Positions 9,072 to 17,582 of a stretch of DNA of 64,000 bases are shown in pieces. Each line of letters opens with the position of its first letter. Within the stretch, counting starts at the first letter, position 1. Source of the DNA: CAKZML01 sp963823435 (lineage in GTDB: Bacteria; Pseudomonadota; Gammaproteobacteria; Steroidobacterales; BM003); contig CAWGLN010000003.1 in the NCBI GenBank assembly GCA_963823435.1, positions 1 through 64,000 of the forward strand, given 5' to 3'. Under the pieces are notes generated by a model. That model was not told the DNA's origin. It did not search any database and worked only from the letters and a program-made list of their open reading frames with translations. The position numbers and the translations under genes were made by a program.

Positions 9072-9386
9072 TCAATTTCCATGGACAATGGTTTTGTATT
9101 CTACATAAATACCTAGAACACTGGTAATGTCAGTATCAACTGACGTTATCTTGGTAATGTTGCCATTTTGAGCCGCCGTCTCAATTGATGAATCACCATA
9201 GCATACACCAAATATCATCTTAGAAGTTGCCGTACCAACCTTACTTCCCTCCTGATTGGCGGTAACCAACAAGGGGCCTTGATTATCAGTATAAATCAAA
9301 CCCACTAGTGGATGGTATGATACTGCACATCCTGAAAACAAAAACCCCACCAATACTAATGTTACTATCTTCTTCTGAACTCCCAT
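9072..9386 (-). CDS. TRL-like family lipoprotein
   Basis: A 104-residue protein with a clear lipoprotein signal (KKIVTLVLVGFLFSGC) preceded by a good ribosome-binding site (GAAAGGAGAAAGAC before ATG). The body contains GLIYTDNQGPLLVTAN, CYGDSSIETAAQNGNITKI, VDTDITSVLGIY and TIVHG, which is the pattern of the TRL-like family (related to proteins encoded in tRNA-linked loci of spirochaetes and widespread in proteobacteria). These are small envelope proteins of unknown role. Full length for the family. Confidence 0.75.
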   Translation of the reverse strand: MGVQKKIVTLVLVGFLFSGCAVSYHPLVGLIYTDNQGPLLVTANQEGSKVGTATSKMIFGVCYGDSSIETAAQNGNITKITSVDTDITSVLGIYVEYKTIVHGN

Positions 9387-9909
9387 GTCTTTCTCCTTTC
9401 AATTAAAGTTACTCTTTCAAGGGCAAGAAGCTTGATAGAGAACGGCATTTCTCAAAGACCTTATATCCATCCCTATACCACACAACAGTTTATGGAGTAA
9501 AGCAAAAGATAGGGTGCACCAGCTTAGTGCAGTCAGCTTCACGTTAAGTTCCAATCCCGCAGTCTTCCACATGTGGCCCGTGTGAAGTTCTCTGCCTCGC
9601 AGTGATATATATCGAGACGATTTTCCCCTACCCCTTACCAAACCCATGCGTAGAATAGAGATCGTTCACAATAGAGCTCAAGGAGGGCGGGTTGCCACGC
9701 AATTCAGGGTACATTTTTGAGATCCAAATCTCACAACAGCGCGCAGAAATATCTTGCTATCCCTCCTTGAGTATGGTTAAATATATACAATGCATTGGAT
9801 GATAACTATCAGGAGGGGGAACAGTGAAACCAATGATGCACAGTACCCTGCTTTCCGCAGACAGAGCTGCTGAGACGCTGGGGTTCGTGAGTCTGGGGCG
9901 TATGGAACG
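9387..9909. other. intergenic / long leader of the dockerin gene
   Basis: No supported gene. The last 150 bases (9780-9909) are likely the 5' UTR of the dockerin protein gene and contain several short GC stems. Confidence 0.35.
9677..9771. repeat. 11-bp inverted repeat spaced by 73 bases
   Basis: CTCAAGGAGGG (9677-9687) and CCCTCCTTGAG (9761-9771) are exact reverse complements. They could form a long stem-loop upstream of the dockerin gene or mark the ends of a small element. Confidence 0.5.
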
Positions 9910-11522
9910 ATGAAAAATATATCAATGTTATGTGTGATAGGGCTGCTGTGTGGAGTTGGGTCGGCCCTTGCACAACCAACGTACCATTTTGCGGAGACTG
10001 GTACAAAGAATTTTATTACCGAAACAGATGTTGTAGTAGGCACACAGGTCAGCCTTGATATTTATTTGTCTAACGTCGGTGCTCCCCAAAATGCCGGTGG
10101 TGCCTGGATAGACTTCATGGGCTCAACCGCCAATATGTCTTACGTGAGTGGTGGAAGGTGTTTGACAGATGGTAGTGAAGGCAGTAGTGGTCCCTGGCAT
10201 GAAGCGTACGTCCTTTAATAAATCAACCCTTTGGGCCGGGTACCGTGCTGTATAGGTGGTAAACCTTGACGGTGCTGCCCCTGATGTGGACGGGGATCTG
10301 ATTATCGGCAACATCACCCTGAAGTGTGCTGCTGAGGGGGATACTACTGTCGATCTAACCACTATTCCTGGGTATCAAACATGGGCGCCCATTAATGATG
10401 GCCAGATGTAGTTCCCGGTAGTTTGCTCATCCACCAGGTTCCGTGTACCAATGATGGTGAATGCAGCGATTTGGCTTTATGTAATGGAGTAGAGACCTGT
10501 GATGTTGGTGGAACCAATACCTGTCAGCCGGGTACGCCTGAACCCGATGGGACAGCGTGCGATGATAACATATTCTGCAACGGTGATGACATATGTCAAG
10601 GTGGTATGTGTGAAGGTTACACAGGCAACCCCTGTCCGCCAGATACATATTGCGATGAGGTTGTGGACAATGTGAGATAGACCACGATGAAGACGAAGAT
10701 GGGATCCCAGACAATCAAGATAATTGTCCCAACACACCTAACCCACTGCAAGAAGATACCTACCCACCACAAGGCAACAACATAGGCGATGCATGTGACT
10801 GTGAGACTGACTTCAACTGTAATGGCAGTGTAGATGCAAATGATGTTACAGCTTTTTTGGTTGATTTTGGCAGGAGTCGATATAATGACCCCTGCTCTAA
10901 TTTCAATCAGTGTAATGGTGATGTTGATTGTAACGGTGCAGTAGATGCTCTTGATCTGGACAAGTTCCTCGAAGACTTTGGTCGCAGTCGATTCAACAAC
11001 CCCTGCTCTGCATGTGAGGTCGGGGACAAGTGCAGGTATCCCATTAGATATCTAATAGATACTATTCCTGGCACTACCGGGAAAAACTTTTCAATGCCCC
11101 AGTCCATTACACTTTCTATGGGCTCAACAGCATGTGTTGATATTTATCTGTCGAATGTTAGTACACCTCAATATGCCGGTGGTGCCTGGTTAGATTTTCA
11201 AGGTTCAACCGCAGACATTGCCTACGTGAATGCCGGAAGGGCCCTCTCAGACGGCTCTGAAGGTGTAAACGGTCCTTGGGACCCCGCTACAGGTGTTTTA
11301 CTCAACGAGCCGGTAGGACCAGGAACCCTTATGTATATGGTGTTAAACCTTGTCGGTGCTGCCCCTGATATGGATGGGGATCTGATGGTTGGTCAGGTGT
11401 GTTTGCGACATGATAGTACAAATGATGCGATGATTAACATCACTACTATCCCAAACGTAGCAACTTGGACACCCATTGATGATGAGGATATAATTTCCGG
11501 CTCGTTGGTTATTCATGAGTAA
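9910..11522 (+). CDS. secreted cohesin-like/dockerin protein with duplicated domain, frameshifted
   Basis: After a signal peptide (MKNISMLCVIGLLCGVGSALA) comes domain A, a cohesin-like beta-sandwich (VSLDIYLSNVGAPQNAGGAW). Next is a Cys-rich EGF/disintegrin-like stretch (CSDLALCNGVETCDVGG), a thrombospondin type-3 calcium repeat (DEDGIPDNQDNCPNTPNPLQ), and two dockerin type-I Ca-binding repeats (NCNGSVDANDVTAFLVDFG; DCNGAVDALDLDKFLEDFG). Domain B (CVDIYLSNVSTPQYAGGAWL) is a near copy of A. Four one-base slips near 10205, 10253, 10412 and 10662 break the frame; reading across them gives one protein of about 535 residues. Cohesin-dockerin pairs hold extracellular complexes together, and this protein carries both kinds. 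Slips of this density suggest poor sequence or a decaying gene. Confidence 0.65.
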
Positions 11523-11651
11523 AGTCTTTGGATCATATGCCTTACGTCCAGTCCTCACCATTGTTACACCGTTCATCGAACCGTGATACATCCATACGTA
11601 TTTCTTCCAATGCACCATACCCCGAAATAGCAAGCAAACTAATCATGGTTT
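11523..11651. other. short convergent intergenic
   Basis: Lies between two genes facing each other. No clear terminator stem seen. Confidence 0.3.
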
Positions 11652-11930
11652 TTATACATTTTTGAAGCCTAGGAGAACTCTATAGGGACCTGGTGTACCA
11701 GGTGGAATCAGTGTTACACGGTCTTTATGCTGGATAATGGTATCAAAGGGAGCCACCTTCCCGTTTATAAAAATGACATCTACATCTTCGAGGGATAATT
11801 GAACCTGACGAATAAAATCTTTTGCACGTGTGCCCTCTTTTACCCTCATGGTCACATTCGAATATTCAATTTGTTTCTCTCTCAGTTTTTTTTGCAAAAA
11901 AGAATAAGCATTGAACGTGATGGTCGGCAT
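11652..11930 (-). CDS. MoaD/ThiS-like ubiquitin-fold protein
   Basis: Ninety-two residues from ATG 11930. The beta-grasp fold is visible in TITFNAYSFLQKKLR, VTMRVKEGTRAKDFIRQV, DVDVIFINGKVAPFDTII and DRVTLIPPGTPGPYR. MoaD/ThiS proteins carry sulfur on a C-terminal Gly-Gly thiocarboxylate for cofactor synthesis. MoaD-like carriers are regular neighbours of tungsten AOR genes, and an AOR gene lies 1.5 kb away on the same strand. Oddly, this one ends YRVLLGFKNV, with no terminal Gly-Gly. It would need trimming after the Gly, or act without activation. The start was chosen at the second ATG, which has an AAGGG-type site. Confidence 0.7.
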   Translation of the reverse strand: MPTITFNAYSFLQKKLREKQIEYSNVTMRVKEGTRAKDFIRQVQLSLEDVDVIFINGKVAPFDTIIQHKDRVTLIPPGTPGPYRVLLGFKNV

Positions 11931-11954
11931 AGCCTGCCCTTTTTTACATCTCAT

Positions 11955-12360
11955 TTCAGGTGAAAAGTGTAACGCTATATGAAAACTGATTATAGCAATA
12001 TCCCACTGCAGGAGTCAACGCTACCAAAACTGATATACACTATTCGGGTTCCAGTAAACATACGATTCCCTCCATCAACCACTGCGGCATCTTCGGCGTT
12101 ATCCTGCGGTTCACTAATTTCTATTATGTTAGCAGTTGGTATTATCTGCAATCCAGGACCCTCGCATATAGCCTAGAGTAACAATTTTTGTAACAGGGTA
12201 ACAATTGTGAGTCATTTAAATGCTATTTTTTTAGTGCATCAGATGGACTATCAATGCTAACTGCTGAAATTAATTACATTATTATTGTCAGCGCTTTTTA
12301 TGGTTTTTGGCTTTGTTTTTGCTTAAATTACTTGCTGTTAGGTCAAAGGAGGTGATTGGT
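11955..12360. other. intergenic with a gene remnant
   Basis: AT-rich. Apart from the remnant at 12040-12153 I see no coding frame or terminator. Confidence 0.3.
12040..12153 (-). pseudogene. third, most decayed copy of the DUF5681-like gene tail
   Basis: The reverse strand reads IIEISEPQDNAEDAAVVD, then a region whose DNA matches the end of the 8.4-kb copy (ATGTTTA...GAACC-GAATAGTG) with a small deletion that shifts the stop out of frame. Confidence 0.55.
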
Positions 12361-12549
12361 ATTAGTAATAGCTTAGGGTGTTTTACCTGCGGACACGAAC
12401 TTAGGGAGCTCGAAGAAGAGAAACTCGGTAAAGGTGGATTTATCTCTCGCTGGTTTGCGGTGACGGTGTGTCAATCAGAAAAAGCACAAAAAAGACTGAC
12501 AACACTACTCATTTTTTGTTCACTGGTGCTCTTATTCTTGTTTTTCTGA
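12361..12549 (+). CDS. small membrane-anchored hypothetical protein
   Basis: About 63 residues (SNSLGCFTCGHELRELEEE ... FAVTVCQSEKAQKRLTTLL) ending in a hydrophobic helix, LLIFCSLVLLFLFF. A near-perfect anti-16S site, AAAGGAGGTGAT, lies upstream, but the codon at the right distance is ATT (12361), not ATG. The start could be this rare ATT, or a miscalled base, or the overlapping GTG at 12352. The CFTC pair could bind metal or form a disulfide. No family is recognised. Expression seems real because of the strong ribosome-binding site. Confidence 0.4.
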   Translation: MSNSLGCFTCGHELRELEEEKLGKGGFISRWFAVTVCQSEKAQKRLTTLLIFCSLVLLFLFF

Positions 12550-12565
12550 GTGAAAAGAATCTGAG

Positions 12566-12596
12566 TGCTCCATGTGCCGTTTTTCCGTATGGAGCA
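12566..12596. terminator. hairpin between convergent genes
   Basis: TGCTCCAT (12566-12573) and ATGGAGCA (12589-12596) pair perfectly around a 15-base loop. It lies between two converging genes, so a bidirectional terminator is likely even without a long T tract. Confidence 0.5.
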
Positions 12597-12620
12597 TAGG
12601 GCTGTTCAAAGCGGAAAAGA

Positions 12621-13382
12621 TTAGAAATGTTCCTGGAGCAGCACCTCTGCCCTTCCCTTCCATCTCCTGGCATCAACTTCCAGTCCGGAGTTAGATTCTA
12701 TCATAAGGGCTTTTTGCAATGCCGCCTTGGCACGTTCTTTTTCTCCATTCTTTAAATACGATTCCGCCAGATAGACATAGCCACGAATAGACTGCGGTGC
12801 AGCTTCAACCGATTGCTCCAGATAGTATATCGATTTTTTTAGATCCCGTTTGGGCCAGGGAAGACGGTACCAGTATCTCCCCATTGCCCTCAAGGGTCCG
12901 GCATAATCATAGTCGCTATTGATTGCAAGGGCCTTATCGAGGTGTCTTTCATAGTCGGGGCCGAGACCTTTCATGAGTGCTTTTACGATACTGATACCAA
13001 TGGAATACTGGGCGAGTGACAGGGCATAGTAGTAGTGCCCTTCAATCCCCTCAGGATTTACTTCCAATGCCCGCTTCGCATAGGACATACCCTCCTCCCC
13101 CATTTCTTTGTGGCGATCTTTCAGTTCATCGGTCTCCGGGAGTCTATCACCCAGGTAAAAATAGGAGCGTGCAATTTTCCAGCAGGCCTCATAGTCATCA
13201 GGATCTACCGCAAGGACTTTCATGTAGGCATCAATCGATGCCCGCGCCTTATCAGGATCGGCCCTTTCTGCCCACAGAAGGTCACCCTCATGCATTAAAG
13301 GTGCGGTATCCAGGGCACCCAGCGGTGAAGCTAAAATGGCAAAACAAAAAGAAGCTAGAATAAGACTAGAGATCCTGTTCAT
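12621..13382 (-). CDS. TPR protein, TatT-like
   Basis: A 253-residue exported protein with a Sec signal (ISSLILASFCFAILASPLGA) and TPR-type helical repeats. KARASIDAYMKVLAVDPDDYEACWKIARSYFYLGD is followed by GMSYAKRALEVNPEGIEGHYYYA, HLDKALAIN and SIYYLEQSVEAAPQSIRGYVYLAESYLK. Arrangement and length resemble TatT, the periplasmic TPR partner of some TRAP transporters, but no TRAP gene is seen here. It lies 80 bases after the AOR stop on the same strand, so it could be co-transcribed and serve that enzyme or its substrate uptake. Role inferred only from the fold. Confidence 0.65.
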   Translation of the reverse strand: MNRISSLILASFCFAILASPLGALDTAPLMHEGDLLWAERADPDKARASIDAYMKVLAVDPDDYEACWKIARSYFYLGDRLPETDELKDRHKEMGEEGMSYAKRALEVNPEGIEGHYYYALSLAQYSIGISIVKALMKGLGPDYERHLDKALAINSDYDYAGPLRAMGRYWYRLPWPKRDLKKSIYYLEQSVEAAPQSIRGYVYLAESYLKNGEKERAKAALQKALMIESNSGLEVDARRWKGRAEVLLQEHF

Positions 13383-13462
13383 CTTCTTCCCTTTATCTTT
13401 AAGAGAGTTTTACTTCAGAAAAATTAACTCATGCGTCCTGAATTCCGCGGTCTAATGAAAAC

Positions 13463-15319
13463 CTACCTCAGTGATGTAGAAGTGTCTGAGAGTGAAAGCT
13501 CTTCCCGTTTTTGCGGAGTGGGAATACCGTTTTCATCCCATCCCCGCTCCTGATAGTAATCCTTGAGCATCTTTTCCTGGTCGGGCAGCGATCCCTTAGT
13601 GCCTCCTTCAGAGAGAGGTTGTGTCAGGATGCGATCGGGCAACCGGTCATCTTTAGCCGTAATTCCACAGCGGACGTTTATCAATCGTTTAAGGTTAAAC
13701 GAGCGCTCCCCCATCTTCATTACTTCATCAAGTTCAAGATCCCAGCCCGTTACACAGCGAAGCAAGTCAACCACATGACGTGACCGGAAATCACCATAGA
13801 GGGCAAATTTGCACATGCCAGCCGATTCAACCACCTCACAAAAATCCTGAAAGACCTTGGTTAATAATCCCTTGCCATCTGACCCGAAACGGTCACCCGG
13901 ATTATCAAGGCCTATATCCGGGAAGGTAAGTCCCCGCTCTACCCAGAAGGTAGGTGCCTGAATGTGGCATGCGCCACGATTTGAGGTGCCATAGGAAACC
14001 GCCCAGCTGGTGAAAGCTCGAGGATCGTGCATGGGGAGTTCCAGACCTTTTACATGGAGCGCAAAGGTATCAGCACCCTTGCCTATTGATTCTGCTGCCC
14101 GTCTTGTTCCGTCAGCTAAAACCTCTCCAAAACCCTCCCGCTTTCCAATCTTTTCGACCAGCTTCACAATGGTGTCAGCATCACCCCACACCAGCTCTAA
14201 ACCATCGGTATCTTTTGACGTTATCAAACCCTTTTCATAGCACTCAAGAGCAAAGGCAACAGTAGCACCGGTCGAGATCGTATCCAAGCCATAGCGATTA
14301 CACAGATCGTTAGCCTTGGCAACTGCTGCTATATTATCGTTTAAACAAAGAGGTCCAAAGGCAGCTGCCGTTTCATACTCAGGACCTTTTCCCGTAAGGC
14401 CGTTATAGGGTCCATACTTCACATCAATCACCCTTCCACACCCGATGGGACATCTTTTACAGGCTGACCGGCTTGAGAGTATGGTTTCATTCATATACTG
14501 ACCCGATACCCGGTGGCAGCCATCTTCCCAAAGACCCTCCGTCCAGTTTTTAATAGGAACATCACCAAATTCATGAAAGGGATCCATCCCGCCGATGGTA
14601 CCGAACTCCTTGAGATATTTACCCGCTGTTGATTCCCGTGCGAGCCTGGTCAGGGTACCCGCTAAAGGACGGAGTTCCTCCAGTCGAGCTACCTTTACCT
14701 CCCGGGTTCCCCGTACTGCGATTGCCTTAAGATTTTTTGAGCCCATTACTGCACCTATACCGCATCGTGCCGCTGCTCTCCCATGATCATTAATAATAGC
14801 TGCCATACGGGAACGTTTTTCTCCCGCCGGCCCTATGGCAGCAACCTTGACAGCGGTGTCCCCCAGTTCTGCCTTGATAGCATCTTCCGTGGTAAAGGTA
14901 TCTTTCCCCCAGAGGGAACGGGCATCTTTTATGGTAACCTTTCCATCTTTAATCCAGAGGTAGACGGGCCGCTCTGCCTTTCCTTCGATAACAATTCCAT
15001 CAAGGCCTGCCGCTTTAAGCTCAGGGCCCCAGAAGCCACTCGCATGTGCTTCCCCCCAAATATTTGTTAAGGGAGATTTTGCACAGACGGTATACCGTGA
15101 GCAGAGGGGAGCAGGGGTTCCGGTGAGAGGCCCGGTAAAAAAGACCAGTCTGCTTGCACTGTCAAAAGGATCAACATCCCAGTTCATGGAAGAGAGCAGG
15201 TGAGCGGCAAGCCCACCACCTCCCAGGTAGTTTCGCGCATCGTTTTCATCAAGACCGTGAACAGATCGTACAGTAGTAGAGAGATCGATATAAAGAACTT
15301 TACCGGTATAACCAAACAT
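13463..15319 (-). CDS. aor: tungsten-type aldehyde ferredoxin oxidoreductase
   Basis: A 618-residue protein, the usual length for AOR. The N-terminal domain (GYTGKVLYIDLS ... NYLGGGGLAAHLL, FFTGPLTGTPAPLCSRYTVC) binds the bis-pterin tungsten cofactor; ARCGIGAVMGSKNLKAIAV is a family hallmark. ACKRCPIGCG supplies the first three Cys of the 4Fe-4S cluster, and ESAGMCKFALYGDF lies where the fourth is expected. The family oxidises aldehydes to carboxylates with ferredoxin, or runs in reverse, in anaerobes. A MoaD-like gene and a TPR protein follow on the same strand. The substrate cannot be told from sequence. The start has GAGGGGAGTAATCC just ahead. Confidence 0.88.
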   Translation of the reverse strand: MFGYTGKVLYIDLSTTVRSVHGLDENDARNYLGGGGLAAHLLSSMNWDVDPFDSASRLVFFTGPLTGTPAPLCSRYTVCAKSPLTNIWGEAHASGFWGPELKAAGLDGIVIEGKAERPVYLWIKDGKVTIKDARSLWGKDTFTTEDAIKAELGDTAVKVAAIGPAGEKRSRMAAIINDHGRAAARCGIGAVMGSKNLKAIAVRGTREVKVARLEELRPLAGTLTRLARESTAGKYLKEFGTIGGMDPFHEFGDVPIKNWTEGLWEDGCHRVSGQYMNETILSSRSACKRCPIGCGRVIDVKYGPYNGLTGKGPEYETAAAFGPLCLNDNIAAVAKANDLCNRYGLDTISTGATVAFALECYEKGLITSKDTDGLELVWGDADTIVKLVEKIGKREGFGEVLADGTRRAAESIGKGADTFALHVKGLELPMHDPRAFTSWAVSYGTSNRGACHIQAPTFWVERGLTFPDIGLDNPGDRFGSDGKGLLTKVFQDFCEVVESAGMCKFALYGDFRSRHVVDLLRCVTGWDLELDEVMKMGERSFNLKRLINVRCGITAKDDRLPDRILTQPLSEGGTKGSLPDQEKMLKDYYQERGWDENGIPTPQKREELSLSDTSTSLR

Positions 15320-15401
15320 GGATTACTCCCCTCAGAGAAGAATGTTTTTTGAGTTTCATATAGTATCACACTTTCCAGTGAACGCATGAGATATTTTTTT
15401 A

Positions 15402-15430
15402 TTGACACGTAGTTTTGTTTTTTTTATAAT
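15402..15430 (+). promoter_or_regulatory. consensus sigma70 promoter
   Basis: TTGACA (15402-15407) and TATAAT (15425-15430) are both perfect and 17 bases apart. It drives the ABC ATPase gene that starts at 15528, leaving a 5' UTR of about 90 bases. Confidence 0.85.
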
Positions 15431-15527
15431 CAGTTATCAAAATGAGACAGCAACCGTCAAACGTCCTCACAGAGAATTTCCTGGTTTTTTATCGACCACA
15501 ATCCCGTATTGAATGTGAAGAAAAACA

Positions 15528-16625
15528 ATGATTACTGCAAGCAATCTATCAAAGTATTTCGGGTCTACTCAGGCACTCAAAAACATCTCCTTTGAAGTTA
15601 AGCGGGGAGAAGTTCTTGGGTTTCTCGGGCCTAATGGTGCCGGTAAGACCACAACCATGCGTGTTCTTACCTGTTATCATCCGGCAGATTCCGGTACGGC
15701 TACCATTGCCGGATTTGATGTCTTCGAAAATCCCCTGGAAATAAAAAAACTGATCGGCTACCTTCCCGAAAACAACCCCCTTTACATGGATATGGGAATA
15801 GCTGATTATCTTGAGTTCATTGCTACCATCAGGGCAATCCCCTCTTCCCTGAAAAGGAAGCAGATTAAACACGTTATTGAACTGTGCGGTTTACGAAGTG
15901 AGTTGCGGAAGGATATCGGTGAGCTCTCAAAAGGCTATCGTCAACGTGTTGGACTCGCCCAGGCATTACTTCATGACCCTGCTATTTTAATCCTCGACGA
16001 ACCTACCATTGGACTCGATCCCACTCAGATTATAGAAATCCGTGAGCTGATTAAGGAAATCGGCAAGGAAAAAACGATTATTCTAAGCTCGCACATCCTT
16101 CCAGAGGTATCTGCCACCTGTGATCGTATTATCATTATTAACCGGGGAGAAATAGTAGGCAGCGGTACCCCTGAAGAAATGGCGCTCAGTGCTAAAGCAG
16201 GAGAAATTACCTATATTACTATTAGGGGCCCCCTACAGGAGGTACAGGAAAAATTAAAAACTCTCGGAAAAATAAATGAGATAATATATATTTCCGGGAA
16301 AGCATCCGGGGTCAATAAATTCGGTACGGTCAAAAAGGATATCGGCCAGGCCGAAAGATTGCTGGAGATCGCCGAGGAATGGGCCAGTTTCTCCGCCAAA
16401 GAACGCAAGGAACGCAGGGAGGAGATGCGCGAGCTCTTTTGCTTTAGCACGGACACCAAGACTGTTGCCGAGGCGATTGCCCACCTGGATGACAACGATG
16501 AATGGGATGATTTCATCGACATGGTCAACGACCCCGAGGTATTCGAGCAAGACGGCGAGCCGGCCAGCAAGCCATCCTTGCTGGAGCTCGTAAGCGTCGC
16601 CTTTGCTCTGGAAATTCCGGACTAG
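15528..16625 (+). CDS. GldA-type ABC ATPase, chimeric C-terminus
   Basis: Residues 1-255 form an ABC-2-type ATPase: Walker A GPNGAGKT, signature LSKGYRQRVGLAQ, Walker B ILILDEPTIGLD, and the switch His in LSSHI. It resembles gliding-motility/exopolysaccharide exporter ATPases (GldA-like) and would partner a membrane permease that should follow. None does. From about residue 262 (near 16,310) composition and codon use change abruptly from AT-rich to GC-rich, and the last 100 residues (LLEIAEEWASFSAKERKER ... LLELVSVAFALEIPD) belong to an unrelated protein I do not recognise. The natural ATPase C-terminus and its permease are cut away. This is a contig or recombination junction within a fortuitously open frame. 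Confidence 0.8.
   Translation: MITASNLSKYFGSTQALKNISFEVKRGEVLGFLGPNGAGKTTTMRVLTCYHPADSGTATIAGFDVFENPLEIKKLIGYLPENNPLYMDMGIADYLEFIATIRAIPSSLKRKQIKHVIELCGLRSELRKDIGELSKGYRQRVGLAQALLHDPAILILDEPTIGLDPTQIIEIRELIKEIGKEKTIILSSHILPEVSATCDRIIIINRGEIVGSGTPEEMALSAKAGEITYITIRGPLQEVQEKLKTLGKINEIIYISGKASGVNKFGTVKKDIGQAERLLEIAEEWASFSAKERKERREEMRELFCFSTDTKTVAEAIAHLDDNDEWDDFIDMVNDPEVFEQDGEPASKPSLLELVSVAFALEIPD
16290..16330. other. junction between AT-rich and GC-rich DNA
   Basis: Left of here codons end mostly in A/T (ATAAATGAGATAATATAT); right of here they end mostly in G/C (ATCGGCCAGGCCGAAAG). Gene content also changes from planctomycete/Desulfobacterota-like to gammaproteobacterial. No insertion sequence or att site is visible at the join. 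Confidence 0.7.
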
Positions 16626-16707
16626 TCAGGCTCCAGCCAATTTGTCCCTCGGCATCTCATGATTGGCAAGGCTTCCGGGAGAGGGCAAGCTGGAAGCCCC
16701 TTTGCTA

Positions 16708-16735
16708 ATCCCGGTTGTTCAGAAGTAACCGGGAT
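16708..16735. terminator. perfect 9-bp hairpin after the chimeric frame
   Basis: ATCCCGGTT (16708-16716) pairs with AACCGGGAT (16727-16735). There is no T tract, so the terminator role is tentative. Confidence 0.4.
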
Positions 16736-16800
16736 GGCACATGCCGGTATACGGGCCCACCGCCTGATGAGCCGGCGCCGTCTCCATCCTGCCTCTGAAA

Positions 16801-16860
16801 GACAGTTTGGGTTGCTGTCCCCCTAATTGAGACAGTTATGGTTGCTGTCCCCCTAATTGG
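16801..16860. repeat. 30-bp tandem repeat, two copies
   Basis: The unit GACAGTT, three variable bases, then GTTGCTGTCCCCCTAATT occurs twice head to tail. GACAG and CTGTC inside each unit are inverted, so each can fold. It resembles REP-type intergenic palindromes. Confidence 0.65.
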
Positions 16861-16891
16861 TAGCCTGCCCGGTGGCTGATATTTTCCTTGC

Positions 16892-16933
16892 TGACTCGTC
16901 GGTCATTAACTATCATTAGTGACCCGCTGGTCA
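16892..16933. promoter_or_regulatory. paired TetR-type operators
   Basis: TGACTCGTCGGTCA (16892-16905) and TGACCCGCTGGTCA (16920-16933) share the palindrome TGAC-N6-GTCA. The second lies 13 bases before the TetR start, so the regulator probably represses its own operon by occupying both. Confidence 0.65.
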
Positions 16934-16946
16934 GTAAGGTCTAGGC

Positions 16947-17582
16947 ATGTCCGAGCCAAGGTTTCAACGTCGTAAAGAAGACCGCCCGGCAGAAATTACC
17001 GAGGCGGCGCTGGCCGCTTTTGCCGAAAAAGGCTACGCCGCCACCCGTGTAGAAGAGGTGGCGAAACGGGCCGGTGTCAGCAAAGGCCTGTTGTACCTGT
17101 ACTTCAAAACCAAGGAAGACTTGTTCAAGGCGGTCATCCGCAGCTTCGTCGTACCCCGCATCGTCAATCTGTCCGCAAGCCTGGACGAGTCCGAGCTTGG
17201 GGCGGAGGAGTTTATTCGAGGCCCTTTCCTCAGCTTTATCAAGAGCGTACCGGATTCGCCGATCCGCATCGTGTTCAGACTGATGATAGCCGAAGGTCAC
17301 AAGCATCCGGACCTGACGGCGTATTACTGGAGCAACGTGGTGACCCGGGGTTTGACCATGCTACGCAAGCTGATTGCCCGTGGCGTCGCCAATGGCGAAT
17401 TCAAAAAGACTGCGGTGGACGATTTCCCCCAGTTGCTGATTTCACCGGTCCTGGTTTCCATTTTCTGGAAAACCCTGTTCGAACAATACGAACCCCTGGA
17501 TAGCGACCGGTACATGGAAACCCATATCGATGCCCTGCTCGCTTATATCAAGCCCGATCCCAAGGCCGGAGACCCTTTATGA
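16947..17582 (+). CDS. TetR/AcrR-family repressor of the efflux operon
   Basis: A 211-residue regulator. The N-terminal helix-turn-helix is clear: AEITEAALAAFAEKGYAATRVEEVAKRAGVSKGLLYLYFKTKEDLF. The remainder is the helical ligand and dimer domain (residues 60-205). Two palindromic sites sit directly upstream. Its TGA overlaps the ATG of the adaptor gene (ATGA), so all three efflux genes are one operon. The set resembles the ybiH(cecR)-ybhGFSR arrangement of enterobacteria, in which the repressor releases on drug binding. The inducing ligand is unknown. Confidence 0.85.
   Translation: MSEPRFQRRKEDRPAEITEAALAAFAEKGYAATRVEEVAKRAGVSKGLLYLYFKTKEDLFKAVIRSFVVPRIVNLSASLDESELGAEEFIRGPFLSFIKSVPDSPIRIVFRLMIAEGHKHPDLTAYYWSNVVTRGLTMLRKLIARGVANGEFKKTAVDDFPQLLISPVLVSIFWKTLFEQYEPLDSDRYMETHIDALLAYIKPDPKAGDPL

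Noticed and set aside
9417..9647. 76-codon minus-strand frame in the dockerin leader
   Set aside because: No start signal and no resemblance; the area is better seen as untranslated DNA with an inverted repeat.
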